DNA of 64,000 nucleotides from Burkholderia ambifaria. GTDB lineage: Bacteria; Pseudomonadota; Gammaproteobacteria; Burkholderiales; Burkholderiaceae. The translations under genes and the position numbers were made by a program. Where the stretch lies: the NCBI RefSeq assembly GCF_001443045.1, contig NZ_LKPJ01000006.1:85058-149057 (forward strand), in the 5' to 3' direction. The notes beneath the pieces are model-generated. The model did no database searches and was not told the origin of the DNA. It saw only the letters and a program-made list of their open reading frames with translations. Positions 24,854 to 33,936 of the stretch are shown here, one piece after another. Positions within the stretch are counted from its first letter, which is position 1; the number at the start of each line of letters is the position of its first letter.

Positions 24854-26851
24854 ATGGCCGCCAACCGCCACCGTTCGCCTTCGTCGGCCCGGTCCCGCTC
24901 GCCGAAGCGGGTATCGCGCCGTGACTTCATCGGCTGGACCGGCGCACTTGCCGGCGGCGCCATGCTCGGCGGACCGTTCGCGGCCACCCGGGCGCTCGCG
25001 GGAGGCAGCATGTCCAATGCGTCGGCGGTCGACCTCGTGTGGGGCGAGCATGGCGCGGCGGCGCGCATTGCCGCGTCGCTCGCGCATGTGTCGCGGCTCG
25101 CGTTCCGCAGGCGCGACTTCGACGTCACGCACTACGGTGCGCGTGCGTGCGCGACCGTCGCGCAGACGTCGCCGTACCCGGCAGCGAAATCGCCGGTCAG
25201 CCCCGGTTCCGAACTGACGACCGCGCCCGGCGCATTCGACTCGCGTCCGGCATTTCTCGCGGCGATCGACGCATGCGTGCGCGAAGGCGGCGGCCGCGTG
25301 GTCGTGCCGTCCGGCAACTGGTACTGCGCGGGGCCGATCGTGCTGCAGAGCAACGTCAATTTCCACCTGAGCGCGCACTGCACGATCTACTTCAGCCCGA
25401 ACCCGGCCGACTATGCAAAGGATGGCCCGGTCGACTGCGGCGCGAACGGCCGTCTGTACTACAGCCGCTGGCAGGCGAACGACTGCCTGAACTACGGCGC
25501 GCCCGTCTATGCACGCAACGCGACGAACATCGCGCTGACCGGCGAAGGGCCGACGTCGATACTGAACGGGCAGGCGATGACGCCGTTCTCCGGCTCTGGC
25601 AGCAGCAGCGTGTGCTGGTGGACCTACAAGGGCTCGTCGGGCGCATACGGCGCGAGCGCGACGGTGCCGAGCCAGTCGTTCGCGAATCCGAACAACGTCG
25701 ACCTGCGGATCGTCGCACCCGCGATCCCCGATGCGCTCTACACACTGCTCACGTCGCCCGTCACGCCGTGGCAGCAGGACCAGAACTACCTGCCCGCGCT
25801 GTCCGAGGCCGGCGTGCCGGTCGAGCAGCGCATCTTCGGCATCGGCCACTACCTGCGGCCATGCATGGTCGAATTCATCGGCTGTACCAACGTGCTGATG
25901 GAGAACTACCAGACGCAGAACACGCCGTTCTGGCAGCACCATCCGACCGCGAGCCGCAACGTCGTGATGCGTGGCGTGACGACGAACAGCATCGGTCCTA
26001 ACAACGACGGCTTCGACCCGGATGCGTGTACCGACGTGCTGTGCGAAGGCTGCACGTTCAACACCGGCGATGACTGCATCGCGATCAAGTCGGGCAAGGA
26101 CCTCGATACCGAATACGGCCCCGCGAAGCGACACCTGATCCGCAACTGCACGATGAACAGCGGGCACGGCGGCATCACGCTCGGCAGCGAGATGGGCGGC
26201 GGCGTCGAGCAGATCTACGCGACCAACCTGTCGATGCTGAACGCGAACTGGCAGACCAACCCGCTGAACATCGCGATTCGCGTGAAGACCAACATGAACC
26301 GCGGCGGCTACGTGAAGGACTTCCACGTGAAGGGCGTTTCGCTGCCGAACGGCGTGAACCTGAAGGGCGGCGGCTACGGCAGCGCGCTGCTCGCGGGCAG
26401 CCCGATCAACGCGAGCGTGCCGCTCGGCGTCGTCACGCCGGCGGCCGGCAATCCGTCGGCCGCGCAGGGCGGCATCGTCACGTTCGACTGCGACTACCAG
26501 CCCGCGAACGACGCGGTGCGCACGCGGCCACCGGTCGTGCAGAACGTGACGATCTCGGACGTGAAGGCGAGCAACGTGACGCTGAACGGCGTGACCGCAT
26601 CGTGCTTCCAGGCGATCGTTGCGCAGGGGCCGGTCGCGTTCGACTACAACGGCACGCCGCCGCCGCCCGCCGTGCAGCCGATTTCCGGCGTGACGATCAG
26701 CAACTGCGACTTCGGCACGCCGGTCGCGTCGGGCACGCCGACCGTCACGTCGCCGGGGCCGATCTATGCGTTCAACGTGAGCGCGATGACGCTGACGAAC
26801 GTGACGATCGCCGGGCAGGCGGTCAATGCGACGATCACCGACACGCGGTGA
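24854..26851 (+). CDS. Tat-exported polygalacturonase-like glycoside hydrolase (GH28)
   Basis: A 665-residue right-handed beta-helix enzyme. The N-terminus carries a twin-arginine signal (RVSRRDFIGWTGALAGGAML), so it is exported folded. GH28 motifs follow in order: NNDGFDPDACTDVLCEGC, NTGDDCIAIKSGKD with the paired catalytic aspartates, SGHGGITLGSE with the catalytic His, and IRVKTN. The family hydrolyses galacturonan in pectin. An insertion of about 100 residues before NVLMENYQ makes it longer than typical fungal enzymes, as in exo-acting bacterial members. AAGGAG precedes the ATG. No pectin-uptake genes are adjacent. It suits a plant-associated Burkholderia. Confidence 0.9.
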   Translation: MAANRHRSPSSARSRSPKRVSRRDFIGWTGALAGGAMLGGPFAATRALAGGSMSNASAVDLVWGEHGAAARIAASLAHVSRLAFRRRDFDVTHYGARACATVAQTSPYPAAKSPVSPGSELTTAPGAFDSRPAFLAAIDACVREGGGRVVVPSGNWYCAGPIVLQSNVNFHLSAHCTIYFSPNPADYAKDGPVDCGANGRLYYSRWQANDCLNYGAPVYARNATNIALTGEGPTSILNGQAMTPFSGSGSSSVCWWTYKGSSGAYGASATVPSQSFANPNNVDLRIVAPAIPDALYTLLTSPVTPWQQDQNYLPALSEAGVPVEQRIFGIGHYLRPCMVEFIGCTNVLMENYQTQNTPFWQHHPTASRNVVMRGVTTNSIGPNNDGFDPDACTDVLCEGCTFNTGDDCIAIKSGKDLDTEYGPAKRHLIRNCTMNSGHGGITLGSEMGGGVEQIYATNLSMLNANWQTNPLNIAIRVKTNMNRGGYVKDFHVKGVSLPNGVNLKGGGYGSALLAGSPINASVPLGVVTPAAGNPSAAQGGIVTFDCDYQPANDAVRTRPPVVQNVTISDVKASNVTLNGVTASCFQAIVAQGPVAFDYNGTPPPPAVQPISGVTISNCDFGTPVASGTPTVTSPGPIYAFNVSAMTLTNVTIAGQAVNATITDTR

Positions 26852-26922
26852 GGTGATGGGGGAGGAGAGCGTTCGCATGCGGCCGATCGATGCACGCGAA
26901 CGCGAGGCTGAATGCGAACGCG

Positions 26923-27429
26923 TTACGCCAGCGCCTTGACCATGTGGTGTTCGTCGTAGAAGCGTCCGTCGACGAGCAGCGAGCGCGGTTCCGTGCCGAA
27001 CCGGACGAACCCTTGCGACGCGTACAGCCGTTCCGCGGTGCCGTTGATCGCGTTCACGCACAGCATCAGTTGCCTGCATTCCCACGCCTGTGCCGCATGC
27101 GCGGTCGCGCTGTCGAGCAGCGATTGCGCGATGCCGCGCCCGCGATACGCGGGGTCGACGAACACGCCCCAGATCGTCGCCTTGTGCGCGACCTTGGCGC
27201 GCGCATCGCGGCGCACGCCCGTGATGCCGACGAGCGATGCGTCGTCGAATGCGCCGAACACGGCGCGCTCATGGGTGGCGGTGATGCGCGTCGCGAATTC
27301 GTCGACCGGGACGCCGGCTTCTTCGGCGCGGGTCGGCAGGAACGAGGTCGGCGACGTGTCGACCGCGCGGAGGCGGACGGACTGGAATTGCGCCGCGTCG
27401 GCGGCGTCGAGCAGGCGGATCGTGATCAT
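26923..27429 (-). CDS. GNAT-family N-acetyltransferase
   Basis: A 168-residue single-domain GNAT. The acetyl-CoA-binding motif A is ATIWGVFVDPAYRGRGIAQSLLDSATAHA (about 95-123). It is followed by the motif B segment QLMLCVNAINGTAERLYASQGFVRFGTEPRSL. The substrate, which may be an amine, protein N-terminus or antibiotic, cannot be told from sequence. It is monocistronic. The ATG at 27429 gives the usual N-terminus ITIRLLDAADA. Confidence 0.85.
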   Translation of the reverse strand: MITIRLLDAADAAQFQSVRLRAVDTSPTSFLPTRAEEAGVPVDEFATRITATHERAVFGAFDDASLVGITGVRRDARAKVAHKATIWGVFVDPAYRGRGIAQSLLDSATAHAAQAWECRQLMLCVNAINGTAERLYASQGFVRFGTEPRSLLVDGRFYDEHHMVKALA

Positions 27430-27708
27430 CGGCCGGGATTGTCGTTGTCGATTTGCTGGGCGGTCGGAATCTGCGGCGCGATGCGCGGCAGGGCATCGAC
27501 AATGCTAAGCCGAAACGCGTTTGCTCGCGCGAGCGTCGACCGTATGCGGAAGATGACGGTGAAGGACCGTACGCGACAAGCGTGCCGCGCTGCCTGAAGG
27601 AAGGGGATGAAGCGATGCGCGCCCGCCGTCGCGCCGAAGCGGCGCACGGCGTGGAGCGCGCGAAATCGTGGATACGCGCCCGATCAGCTCAGGCGCATGC
27701 GAGCCGGA

Positions 27709-28323
27709 TCAATACCGCGACAGCTGATTGCCGTTGATCTGCACGCGATCGCCCGGGCGCAGGTCGCCCGGCGACTGTACGTCGAACGAGCGCGTCGAGC
27801 CGTCGCTGACCTGCACGTCGATCCGGTAGCTGCTCGGCGGTTGGGCCGCGCCCATCTGCTGGCCGATCTGGTTGCCGGCGACGGCGCCGCCGAGCGCGCC
27901 GATCACGGTGGCCGCATCGCGGCCGTGGCCGCGGCCGAACTGGTTGCCCACCAGGCCGCCGACCAGCGCACCAACGACGGTGCCGGCGACGCCCGACGTG
28001 CCGACCGAGCCGTTGACCGGCTGGATGTTCGCGACGGTGCCGTATTGCGTGCCGTAGCCGTTGCCGTACTGGCCGCCGTAAGGCTGCGGGTTGCCGTATT
28101 GGTCGTACTGCGGTGCCTGGCTCGGATACGCCGGCTGCTGCGGCTGCACGTAGCCGGGTTGCGAATACGCGGGCTGTGCATAGCCGGGCGTCGCGTATTG
28201 CTGCTGCGGATAGCCTGGTTGCGCGCCGTAGTAGCCCGGCGCGACACAGGCGGTCAGCGGAAGCGCCGCCACGGCGACGAGCGTGGCGAACAGGACGGTC
28301 TTCGTGGAAGGCATGCGCATCAT
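27709..28323 (-). CDS. Glycine-zipper (17 kDa antigen/SlyB-like) outer-membrane lipoprotein
   Basis: A 204-residue lipoprotein. The signal peptide MMRMPSTKTVLFATLVAVAA ends in a lipobox with cysteine (LTACVAP). A Tyr/Pro/Gln-rich low-complexity stretch follows (about 35-105, PGY/QP repeats). Next comes the glycine-zipper 2TM domain GVAGTVVGALVGGLVGNQFGRGHGRDAATVIGALGGAVAGNQIG. The protein ends in a small beta-domain (YRIDVQVSDGSTRSF to RVQINGNQLSRY). It probably sits in the outer membrane and stabilises the envelope. GGGA precedes the first of two adjacent ATG codons. Confidence 0.9.
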   Translation of the reverse strand: MMRMPSTKTVLFATLVAVAALPLTACVAPGYYGAQPGYPQQQYATPGYAQPAYSQPGYVQPQQPAYPSQAPQYDQYGNPQPYGGQYGNGYGTQYGTVANIQPVNGSVGTSGVAGTVVGALVGGLVGNQFGRGHGRDAATVIGALGGAVAGNQIGQQMGAAQPPSSYRIDVQVSDGSTRSFDVQSPGDLRPGDRVQINGNQLSRY

Positions 28324-28808
28324 GGTGTTTCCCTGCATCGGCAACGTGTTCGCCGACGAATTCCGGGACGGGTGGCGAACTCGGCGTGAGTATAAGGAAA
28401 GGGCGGATGCGCGTCCGGTGCGGCCGGGTAACAACGTGTAAAGTCTGTTGCCGCGCAAATCGCCGGCCGCGCGGGGTGCTGAAGTGAGCAACGGTAACGG
28501 GGCGACGGGGTCTCCGGGTGCCTGCTTCCGGTGACGCTGCGCGCTTGCGGGGTCGTTGGCCTTTTCGCCGCTTTCGCTGCCTCTACCGCGCCCACCGCGA
28601 TCCCGCCCCGTCACCGCGCCAGACCCGGCGGGCATGCGCGCCGCACATCGCGAAATCGAATGCGTGGCATCGCGACATTTAATTGGCCACTGGTCGCCCC
28701 GTCCGATATCGTGACCGCATTCCCTGCCAGCGGTCGCGCCGTGTCGGCCGCGGTTCCTTCCCCTGCCCGTGCCGGCGTCGCGCAGCGACCGCCCACCCAT
28801 TCCGAGTC
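28324..28808. other. Intergenic region between divergent lipoprotein and deaminase genes
   Basis: A 485-base region holding the promoters of both divergent genes. I see no convincing small gene, palindrome or riboswitch fold; plus-strand frames here have poor coding character. Confidence 0.4.
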
Positions 28809-30008
28809 ATGACCGATCGCTTCTTCACCCACGCCGTCGATGCTGGCGGCCAGCCCATCAATCTCGTCGTCCATGACGGCCGCTTTGTCGCGATCGGTGC
28901 CGATTGCACGGCCGCGCCCGGTGCGGAAACGATCGACCTTGGCGGGCGCGTCGTGCTGCCCGGTTTCGTCGACGGCCACATCCATCTCGACAAGAGCTTC
29001 GTCGGCGACCGCTGGGTGCCGCACGAACCGGTCGGCTCGCTGCGCGAGCGGCTCGCGGTCGAGAAGCGCCAGCTCGCGGCCGCGCCGCCGATCGTCGAGC
29101 GCGCGAATGCGCTGATCGCGCAGGCCGCCGCGTTCGGCACGATCGCGATGCGCAGCCACGTCGACGTCGACGCGACGACAGGCCTGTCGAACCTGCAGGC
29201 CGTGATGGCCGCGCGTGAACAGTGGCGCGGGATCGTCGACATCGAACTGGTCGCGTTCCCGCAGGCCGGCGTGGTGACGTGCCCGGGCACCGCCGCGATC
29301 CTCGACGCGGCCGTGCGCGAAGGCGCGGAGGTGGTTGGCGGGATCGACCCGACGACGCTCGACGGCGACGCGGACGGCCAGCTCGACATCGTGTTCGGCA
29401 TCGCCGAGAAGCGCGGCGCGAAGATCGACATCCACCTGCACGAACCGGGCGCGACCGGCATCGCGCAACTGCTGCGGATCGCGGCGCGCACGCGCGCGGC
29501 GGGGCTTGGCGGCCGCGTGAACGTGAGCCATGCGTATGCGCTCGGCCAGGTCGGCCATGGCGACGTCGAGCGTGCGGCCGCGGCACTCGCCGACGCCGGC
29601 GTGTCGATCCTGACCAACGCGCCGGGCGACTGTGCATTCCCGCCGGTACAGCAGTTGCGCGATGCCGGCGTGCACGTATTTGCCGGCAACGACAACATTC
29701 GCGATGCCTGGTGGCCGTACGGCAACGGCGACATGCTGCAGCGCGCGATGATGGTCGGCTACCGCTCGGGCTTTTACACCGACGAAGCGCTCGGCATCGC
29801 GCTCGACATGGCGACGCACGCCGGCGCGCGTGCGATCGGCAAGGACAACTACGGTATCGCGGTCGGCTGCGACGCGAGCTTCGTCGCGGTGCACGCACCG
29901 AATGCGGCGGCCGCCGTCGCCGGCGTGCCGGCCGAACGCTGGGTGTTCCGCCGCGGCGAAAGCGACACCGGTGCGCCGTTCGCGCCGGCGCTGCGTTTCA
30001 CGCGATGA
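28809..30008 (+). CDS. Cytosine deaminase-like amidohydrolase, first of a tandem pair
   Basis: A 399-residue CodA-type amidohydrolase. The metal HxH is in GFVDGHIHLDKSF, the third ligand region in KIDIHLHEPGATG with the catalytic Glu, then NVSHAYALG, and the metal Asp in FAGNDNIRDAWWPYG. These match the CodA motifs (His, His, His, Asp with Glu and His catalysts). The family deaminates cytosine, isoguanine, creatinine-like or guanidino rings, so the exact substrate is open. It is followed after 68 bases by a paralogue and then a convergent LysR gene, suggesting a short catabolic operon. Confidence 0.85.
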   Translation: MTDRFFTHAVDAGGQPINLVVHDGRFVAIGADCTAAPGAETIDLGGRVVLPGFVDGHIHLDKSFVGDRWVPHEPVGSLRERLAVEKRQLAAAPPIVERANALIAQAAAFGTIAMRSHVDVDATTGLSNLQAVMAAREQWRGIVDIELVAFPQAGVVTCPGTAAILDAAVREGAEVVGGIDPTTLDGDADGQLDIVFGIAEKRGAKIDIHLHEPGATGIAQLLRIAARTRAAGLGGRVNVSHAYALGQVGHGDVERAAAALADAGVSILTNAPGDCAFPPVQQLRDAGVHVFAGNDNIRDAWWPYGNGDMLQRAMMVGYRSGFYTDEALGIALDMATHAGARAIGKDNYGIAVGCDASFVAVHAPNAAAAVAGVPAERWVFRRGESDTGAPFAPALRFTR

Positions 30009-30076
30009 CGACCTGATTGCCGTCGCGGTGCGTGCATCGTGACGGTCCTGCACTGACCGACCACACTGGAACCGAC

Positions 30077-31261
30077 ATGACGAACCTGCTGATCCGCAAC
30101 GTCCGCACCCACGCCGACGAAGCGCTCGATATCCTGATCGAAGGCGAGCGCATCGCGCGCGTCGGGCCGTCGCTCGCCGCACCCGCCGGCTGCGCGATCG
30201 AGGATGGCGCGCTCGCACTTGCGCTGCCCGGCCTCGTCGAAGGCCACACGCACCTCGACAAGACCCACTGGGGGATGCCGTGGTATCGCAACGCGGTGGG
30301 GCCGCGCCTCGTCGACCGCATCGAGAACGAGCGCCACTACCGCGCGACGAGCGGCCACGATGCGGGCGCCGCGTCGCTTGCGCTGTCGCGCGCGTTCCTT
30401 GCGGCCGGCACGACGCGCATCCGCACGCACGTCGACGTCGACACCGAGGCCGGGCTGCGGCATCTGCACGGCGTGCTCGCGACGCGCGAGACGCTGCGCG
30501 GCCAGGTGGAGATCCAGATCGTCGCGTTTCCGCAGTCGGGCGTGCTCAAGCGCCCCGGCACGGCCGCGCTGCTGTCCGACGCGCTCGGCGCGGGCGCCGA
30601 CCTGCTCGGCGGCCTCGACCCGTGCGCGATCGAAGGCGATCCGGTCGAGGCGGTGGACGTGCTGTTCGGGATTGCCGAGCGCCACGGCCGCGGGCTCGAC
30701 CTGCACCTGCACGAGCGCGGGTCGATGGGGGCTTATTCGCTCGACCTGATCCTGCAGCGCACGGCCGCGCTCGGCATGCAGGGCAAGGTCACGATCAGCC
30801 ACGGCTTCTGCCTTGGCGACATCGCCGAACGCGAGCGCGACGCGCTGCTCGCGCGGATGGCCGAACTCGGCGTCGCGATCGTCACGACCGCGCCGGCCGC
30901 GGTGCCGGTGCCGTCGGTCGTTGCCTGCCGCGCGGCCGGCGTGACGGTCATCGGCGGCAACGACGGCGTGCGCGATACGTGGACGCCGTACGGTTCGCCC
31001 GACATGCTGGAGCGCGCGATGCTGATCGGCATGCGCAACGATTTCCGCCGCGACGACGCGCTCGAAGTCGCGCTCGACTGCGTGACGCACGGCGCGGCGC
31101 GCGGTTGCGGCTTCGCCGACTACGGTCTGGAGGCGGGCAAGCGTGCGGACGTCGTGCTCGTCGATGCGCTGACGTTCGCCGAGGCCGTCGTCGCGCGGCC
31201 GACGCGGCGGCTCGTCGTGTCGGCGGGGAAGATCGTCGCGCGCAACGGCGCGCTGGTCTGA
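30077..31261 (+). CDS. Cytosine deaminase-like amidohydrolase, second of the pair
   Basis: A 394-residue paralogue of the preceding gene. Motifs are LVEGHTHLDKTHWGMP, RTHVDVDTEAGLRHLHGV, LDLHLHERGSMGAYSLD, TISHGFCLGD and IGGNDGVRDTWTPYGSPDM. The long HLDKTHWG loop after the first metal site differs from the first copy (HLDKSFVGDRW), so the two probably act on different substrates or successive intermediates rather than being redundant. The ATG at 30077 was chosen at MTNLLIRNVRT, the typical start of this fold. It converges on the LysR gene 28 bases later. Confidence 0.85.
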   Translation: MTNLLIRNVRTHADEALDILIEGERIARVGPSLAAPAGCAIEDGALALALPGLVEGHTHLDKTHWGMPWYRNAVGPRLVDRIENERHYRATSGHDAGAASLALSRAFLAAGTTRIRTHVDVDTEAGLRHLHGVLATRETLRGQVEIQIVAFPQSGVLKRPGTAALLSDALGAGADLLGGLDPCAIEGDPVEAVDVLFGIAERHGRGLDLHLHERGSMGAYSLDLILQRTAALGMQGKVTISHGFCLGDIAERERDALLARMAELGVAIVTTAPAAVPVPSVVACRAAGVTVIGGNDGVRDTWTPYGSPDMLERAMLIGMRNDFRRDDALEVALDCVTHGAARGCGFADYGLEAGKRADVVLVDALTFAEAVVARPTRRLVVSAGKIVARNGALV

Positions 31262-31289
31262 GCCGGGCACCGCATCGCGGCGGCTGCGC

Positions 31290-32156
31290 TCATTCCCGCT
31301 CGTGTTCGAGCATCGCCGCGAGCGCCTTCGTCAGTTCGCTGACCATCGGATCGGCCGTCGGCCGATGCAGGATCGCGATGTCCATGTTCTCGATCGGCGC
31401 GAAGCCGCCGTGCTCGTCGGTCAGCACCACGTGGTCGTCGGTCACCACGCGCGCGGGCAGCACGCTGATGCCGAGGCCGTCCGCGACGGCCGCCTGGATG
31501 CCGCTCAGGCTCGACGTCGTGAAGCTGATCCGCCAGCGGCGGCCGCGTTCCTCGATCGCCTTGATCATGTCGTCGCGATAGAGCCCGCGCGGCGGAAACA
31601 CGACGATCGGCACCGGGTCCAGGTCGATCGTCGGATGCTGCGCGCTGTCGATCCAGCGTAGCTTCTCCGGCCAGCGCACCACCGCCTCGCGGCTATCGCG
31701 CCGCTGCTTGATCAGCACGAGATCGAGCTCGCCGCGATCGTAGGCCGCGCAGATGTCGCGGCTCAGCCCACACATCACTTCGAGCTTCACCTGCGGATGA
31801 TCGCGCTTGAACGCGGCGAGCGCATGGGTCGTGCGGCCCGCCGCGAAATCGTCGGGCACGCCGAGCCGGATCGTCAGCGCGACGGTCGCCCCCGACAGCG
31901 CTTCCAGCATCTCGTCGTTCAGCGCGATCATGCGTCGCGCGTAGCTCAACACCGTCACGCCGGCGTCGGTCGGCCGCACGTCGCGCGTGCCGCGGTCGAG
32001 CAGGCGATGCCCGGCGATCTCCTCCAGCCGCCGCACCTTCTGGCTGACCGTCGACTGCGTCGAATGCAGGCGCGCGGACGCGGTCGTGAAGCTGCCGCAG
32101 TCGGCGACCATCACGAGTGCGCGCAACAGGTCGAGGTCGAACAAAGGTCTATTCAT
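31290..32156 (-). CDS. LysR-family regulator
   Basis: A 288-residue LysR protein. The HTH is FDLDLLRALVMVADCGSFTTASARLHSTQSTVSQKVRRLEEIAG, and the substrate domain begins at TIRLGVPDDFAAGRTTHAL. Its 3' end faces the deaminase-like pair, and its promoter faces the disturbed region at 32294. Whether it controls the deaminase operon is uncertain because it is convergent, not divergent. The closest recognisable relatives are the regulators acting next to small transport or catabolic genes. Confidence 0.88.
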   Translation of the reverse strand: MNRPLFDLDLLRALVMVADCGSFTTASARLHSTQSTVSQKVRRLEEIAGHRLLDRGTRDVRPTDAGVTVLSYARRMIALNDEMLEALSGATVALTIRLGVPDDFAAGRTTHALAAFKRDHPQVKLEVMCGLSRDICAAYDRGELDLVLIKQRRDSREAVVRWPEKLRWIDSAQHPTIDLDPVPIVVFPPRGLYRDDMIKAIEERGRRWRISFTTSSLSGIQAAVADGLGISVLPARVVTDDHVVLTDEHGGFAPIENMDIAILHRPTADPMVSELTKALAAMLEHERE

Positions 32157-32293
32157 TTCCGCACTTTTCTGGATTCGAGCATTTCATTTCCAAATATGTG
32201 CGACGACTTTTAACATGGCCCGAGCCCGCGGGCAATCGCGGTTTCGCCGGAGCCGGCGCGGCTGCGCGGGCGGACATGCAAGGAGGACACCGG

Positions 32294-32718
32294 ATGTTGT
32301 TCAATCGGATCGCGATCGTCGGGTCGTTGGAGTTGACGACGCTCACCTGGCCGTCGCGGCCGCCGACGGAGACGCGCTCGCGGAGCGGCTGCGCCGCGCG
32401 GCCGATCGCTGTGACGCGGGCGAGGTCCGCACGGCGCTACTGCTCGCGACGCAGGGCAATCACGTGGAGGCGGTGCGCACGCTGATCGACGCGGGCGTGA
32501 ATGTCGATCATGTGAACTGGCTCGGCTGGACCGCGCTGCTGGAGACGATCATGCTCGGCGACGGCAGCGAGCGCCGTGTGCGGATCGTGCAATTGCTGGT
32601 CGATGCGAAGGCGAACGTGAACCTCGCCGATTCGAACGGCGAGACGCCGCTGCAGCATGCGCGCAGCCGCGGGTATGCGCAGATCGAGCGGATTCTGGTG
32701 GCGGGGAGGGCGGTAGGG
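32294..32718 (+). pseudogene. Degraded ankyrin-repeat protein gene
   Basis: A strong Shine-Dalgarno (AAGGAGG) and ATG start a signal-peptide-like sequence MLFNRIAIVGSLELTT. Near 32340-32355 the coding moves to another frame, which continues DAHLAVAAADGDALAERLRRAADRCDAGEVR. Two ankyrin repeats follow: TALLLATQGNHVEAVRTLIDAG and a LGWTALLETIMLGDG to NGETPLQHARSRGYAQIERIL unit. Normal proteins of this type have several more repeats, so sequence appears to be missing between GEVR and TALLLA. The 3' end lacks a natural stop where the opposing nucleotidyltransferase gene begins. It is therefore probably inactive and truncated by whatever brought in the neighbouring module. Confidence 0.7.
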
Positions 32719-33453
32719 TTAGCGGGAGCGCGATTTGCGCGCGGTGCTGGTGTCAGGAAGCTGTTGGAGGAACTCGCCGGCCAGATTCACGCAGTAGTCG
32801 AACGACGGTGTATAGCCGAGTGTCAGGATAGCGTCGAAGCGCGACTGCACGAACGCACGGTGCTCGTTGAGCGGACTCAGGAAGGTATCGCGATGGCGCA
32901 CGAGAAATGCACTTGCCTCCATCAAGCTCTCCGGTTCCCGTTCGATGACCAGACAGCGATCGAACAGGTCGCGCGCGGTAGGGCGATCTCCGCGATGCCA
33001 CATTTTCTTGGCCACGATTTCCGCTGAAGTCTCGACCTTGACGACGTGGTCCATTAACGTCCATTCGTCGTAACCGGGGGACATCAGGTTTCGAGAGACC
33101 ACGAAGTCGATTTCACCGTCGGGCAACACCAGTTTCACGAAGCCGGCGTGTTCCTCGTACTCGGTCGTGATGTCGGACGCGGCGTCGCTGATACGCGGGT
33201 TCACGTATCCGAGATACTGCGGGTCGGGTATGAAGATGTCGATGTCCTTGCTGACACGATGTCCGTGACGCAGCATGAGGACGGTGCCGCCACCGAACGT
33301 CCAGAACGGACGGGACGTGCCGTACTTCTGGATTTCCGCGATGAGCGTCAATGCTTGACGGAAAAGGCCTTGCCACGGCCGTCGGGCAAGGCGGCTGGTG
33401 TAATCATGCCCATACCTCCCGGTACAGATGAAGATCTTTCGACCATGCGGCAA
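32719..33453 (-). CDS. AbiEii/AbiGii-like nucleotidyltransferase (toxin-like), 5' end disturbed
   Basis: From WQGLFRQALTLIAEI onward this is a clear nucleotidyltransferase. It has the glycine loop FWTFGGGTVLMLRHGHRVSKDIDIFI with the SxDID metal motif, then GEIDFVVS, EIVAKKMWHRGDRPTARDLFDRCLV and a helical C-terminus. Such proteins act as toxins or phage-defence effectors beside an HTH antitoxin. The open frame reaches ATG 33453 inside the upstream gene, but that start has no Shine-Dalgarno. A well-placed GGGAGG and the ATGA overlap at 33407 start a different frame, which reads MITPAALPDG and stops at 33348. A one-base deletion near 33380 would explain this. The total length is otherwise normal. 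Confidence 0.75.
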   Translation of the reverse strand: MPHGRKIFICTGRYGHDYTSRLARRPWQGLFRQALTLIAEIQKYGTSRPFWTFGGGTVLMLRHGHRVSKDIDIFIPDPQYLGYVNPRISDAASDITTEYEEHAGFVKLVLPDGEIDFVVSRNLMSPGYDEWTLMDHVVKVETSAEIVAKKMWHRGDRPTARDLFDRCLVIEREPESLMEASAFLVRHRDTFLSPLNEHRAFVQSRFDAILTLGYTPSFDYCVNLAGEFLQQLPDTSTARKSRSR

Positions 33454-33883
33454 GATTCTTCCAGATGGCGCGAAGTGGCGTACCGGAGCGTTCGGCAGCT
33501 TCTTCGGCGGCCTTGACTACCACCGGCAACGGCACTTCGTCGAGGATGACGGAGATCTGCGATTCGTATCCCGCCGGAATGTGTCCCGTGGTCAGCGCGT
33601 CGGCCAGCAGTCGCTCGGTCAATTCGCCCTTATAGCTGACGTTCGAGCTCACAACGGCCTTGTAGAGACCGCTTTGGGGGGGGCGCGGCTGCGCCAGGAG
33701 TTCGATGCCGAGCACGCCGAGCAACGGGATCAGCTTGTTGACGCCAAGATCCTTGACCTTACCGGTTTCAAGCTGATTCACCGTGAGGCGAGACAATCCG
33801 GCGAGTTTTGCAAGCTGAGCCTGTGTGAGATCGAGTTCGGCCCTCCGTTTCGCAACGGCCTGACCGATTTCATAGAGTTGCAT
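33404..33883 (-). CDS. HTH (XRE-type) antitoxin-like regulator paired with the nucleotidyltransferase
   Basis: A 159-residue protein with an XRE HTH at its N-terminus (GQAVAKRRAELDLTQAQLAKLAGLSRLTVNQLETG, about 7-41) and a helical C-terminal half. It is typical of antitoxins encoded directly upstream of AbiEii-like nucleotidyltransferases, where it neutralises the enzyme and represses the promoter. The ATG at 33883 follows GGGAGGTCAAC; an upstream in-frame ATG at 33907 lacks one. Its stop overlaps the partner start (ATGA). A 6-bp-arm palindrome over the likely -10 lies just upstream. Confidence 0.82.
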   Translation of the reverse strand: MQLYEIGQAVAKRRAELDLTQAQLAKLAGLSRLTVNQLETGKVKDLGVNKLIPLLGVLGIELLAQPRPPQSGLYKAVVSSNVSYKGELTERLLADALTTGHIPAGYESQISVILDEVPLPVVVKAAEEAAERSGTPLRAIWKNLAAWSKDLHLYREVWA

Positions 33884-33916
33884 GTTGACCTCCCGACGCA
33901 GGTTCATCGCGCGCGA

Positions 33917-33936
33917 ATGTAAAGTATATCTTACAT
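33917..33936. promoter_or_regulatory. Palindrome over the antitoxin promoter
   Basis: ATGTAA and TTACAT form a perfect 6-bp inverted repeat with 8 bases between. On the minus strand the spacer contains TATACT, a good -10 element about 34 bases before the HTH gene start. This is the expected arrangement for autorepression by an antitoxin; the protein-site link is inferred. Confidence 0.55.

Noticed and set aside
28324..28808. Possible purine or guanidine riboswitch before the deaminase pair
   Set aside because: Stem-loops can be drawn in any GC-rich DNA; no conserved riboswitch core was recognised.
28611..30218. 535-codon minus-strand frame over the first deaminase-like gene
   Set aside because: No family features; the plus strand encodes intact CodA motifs.
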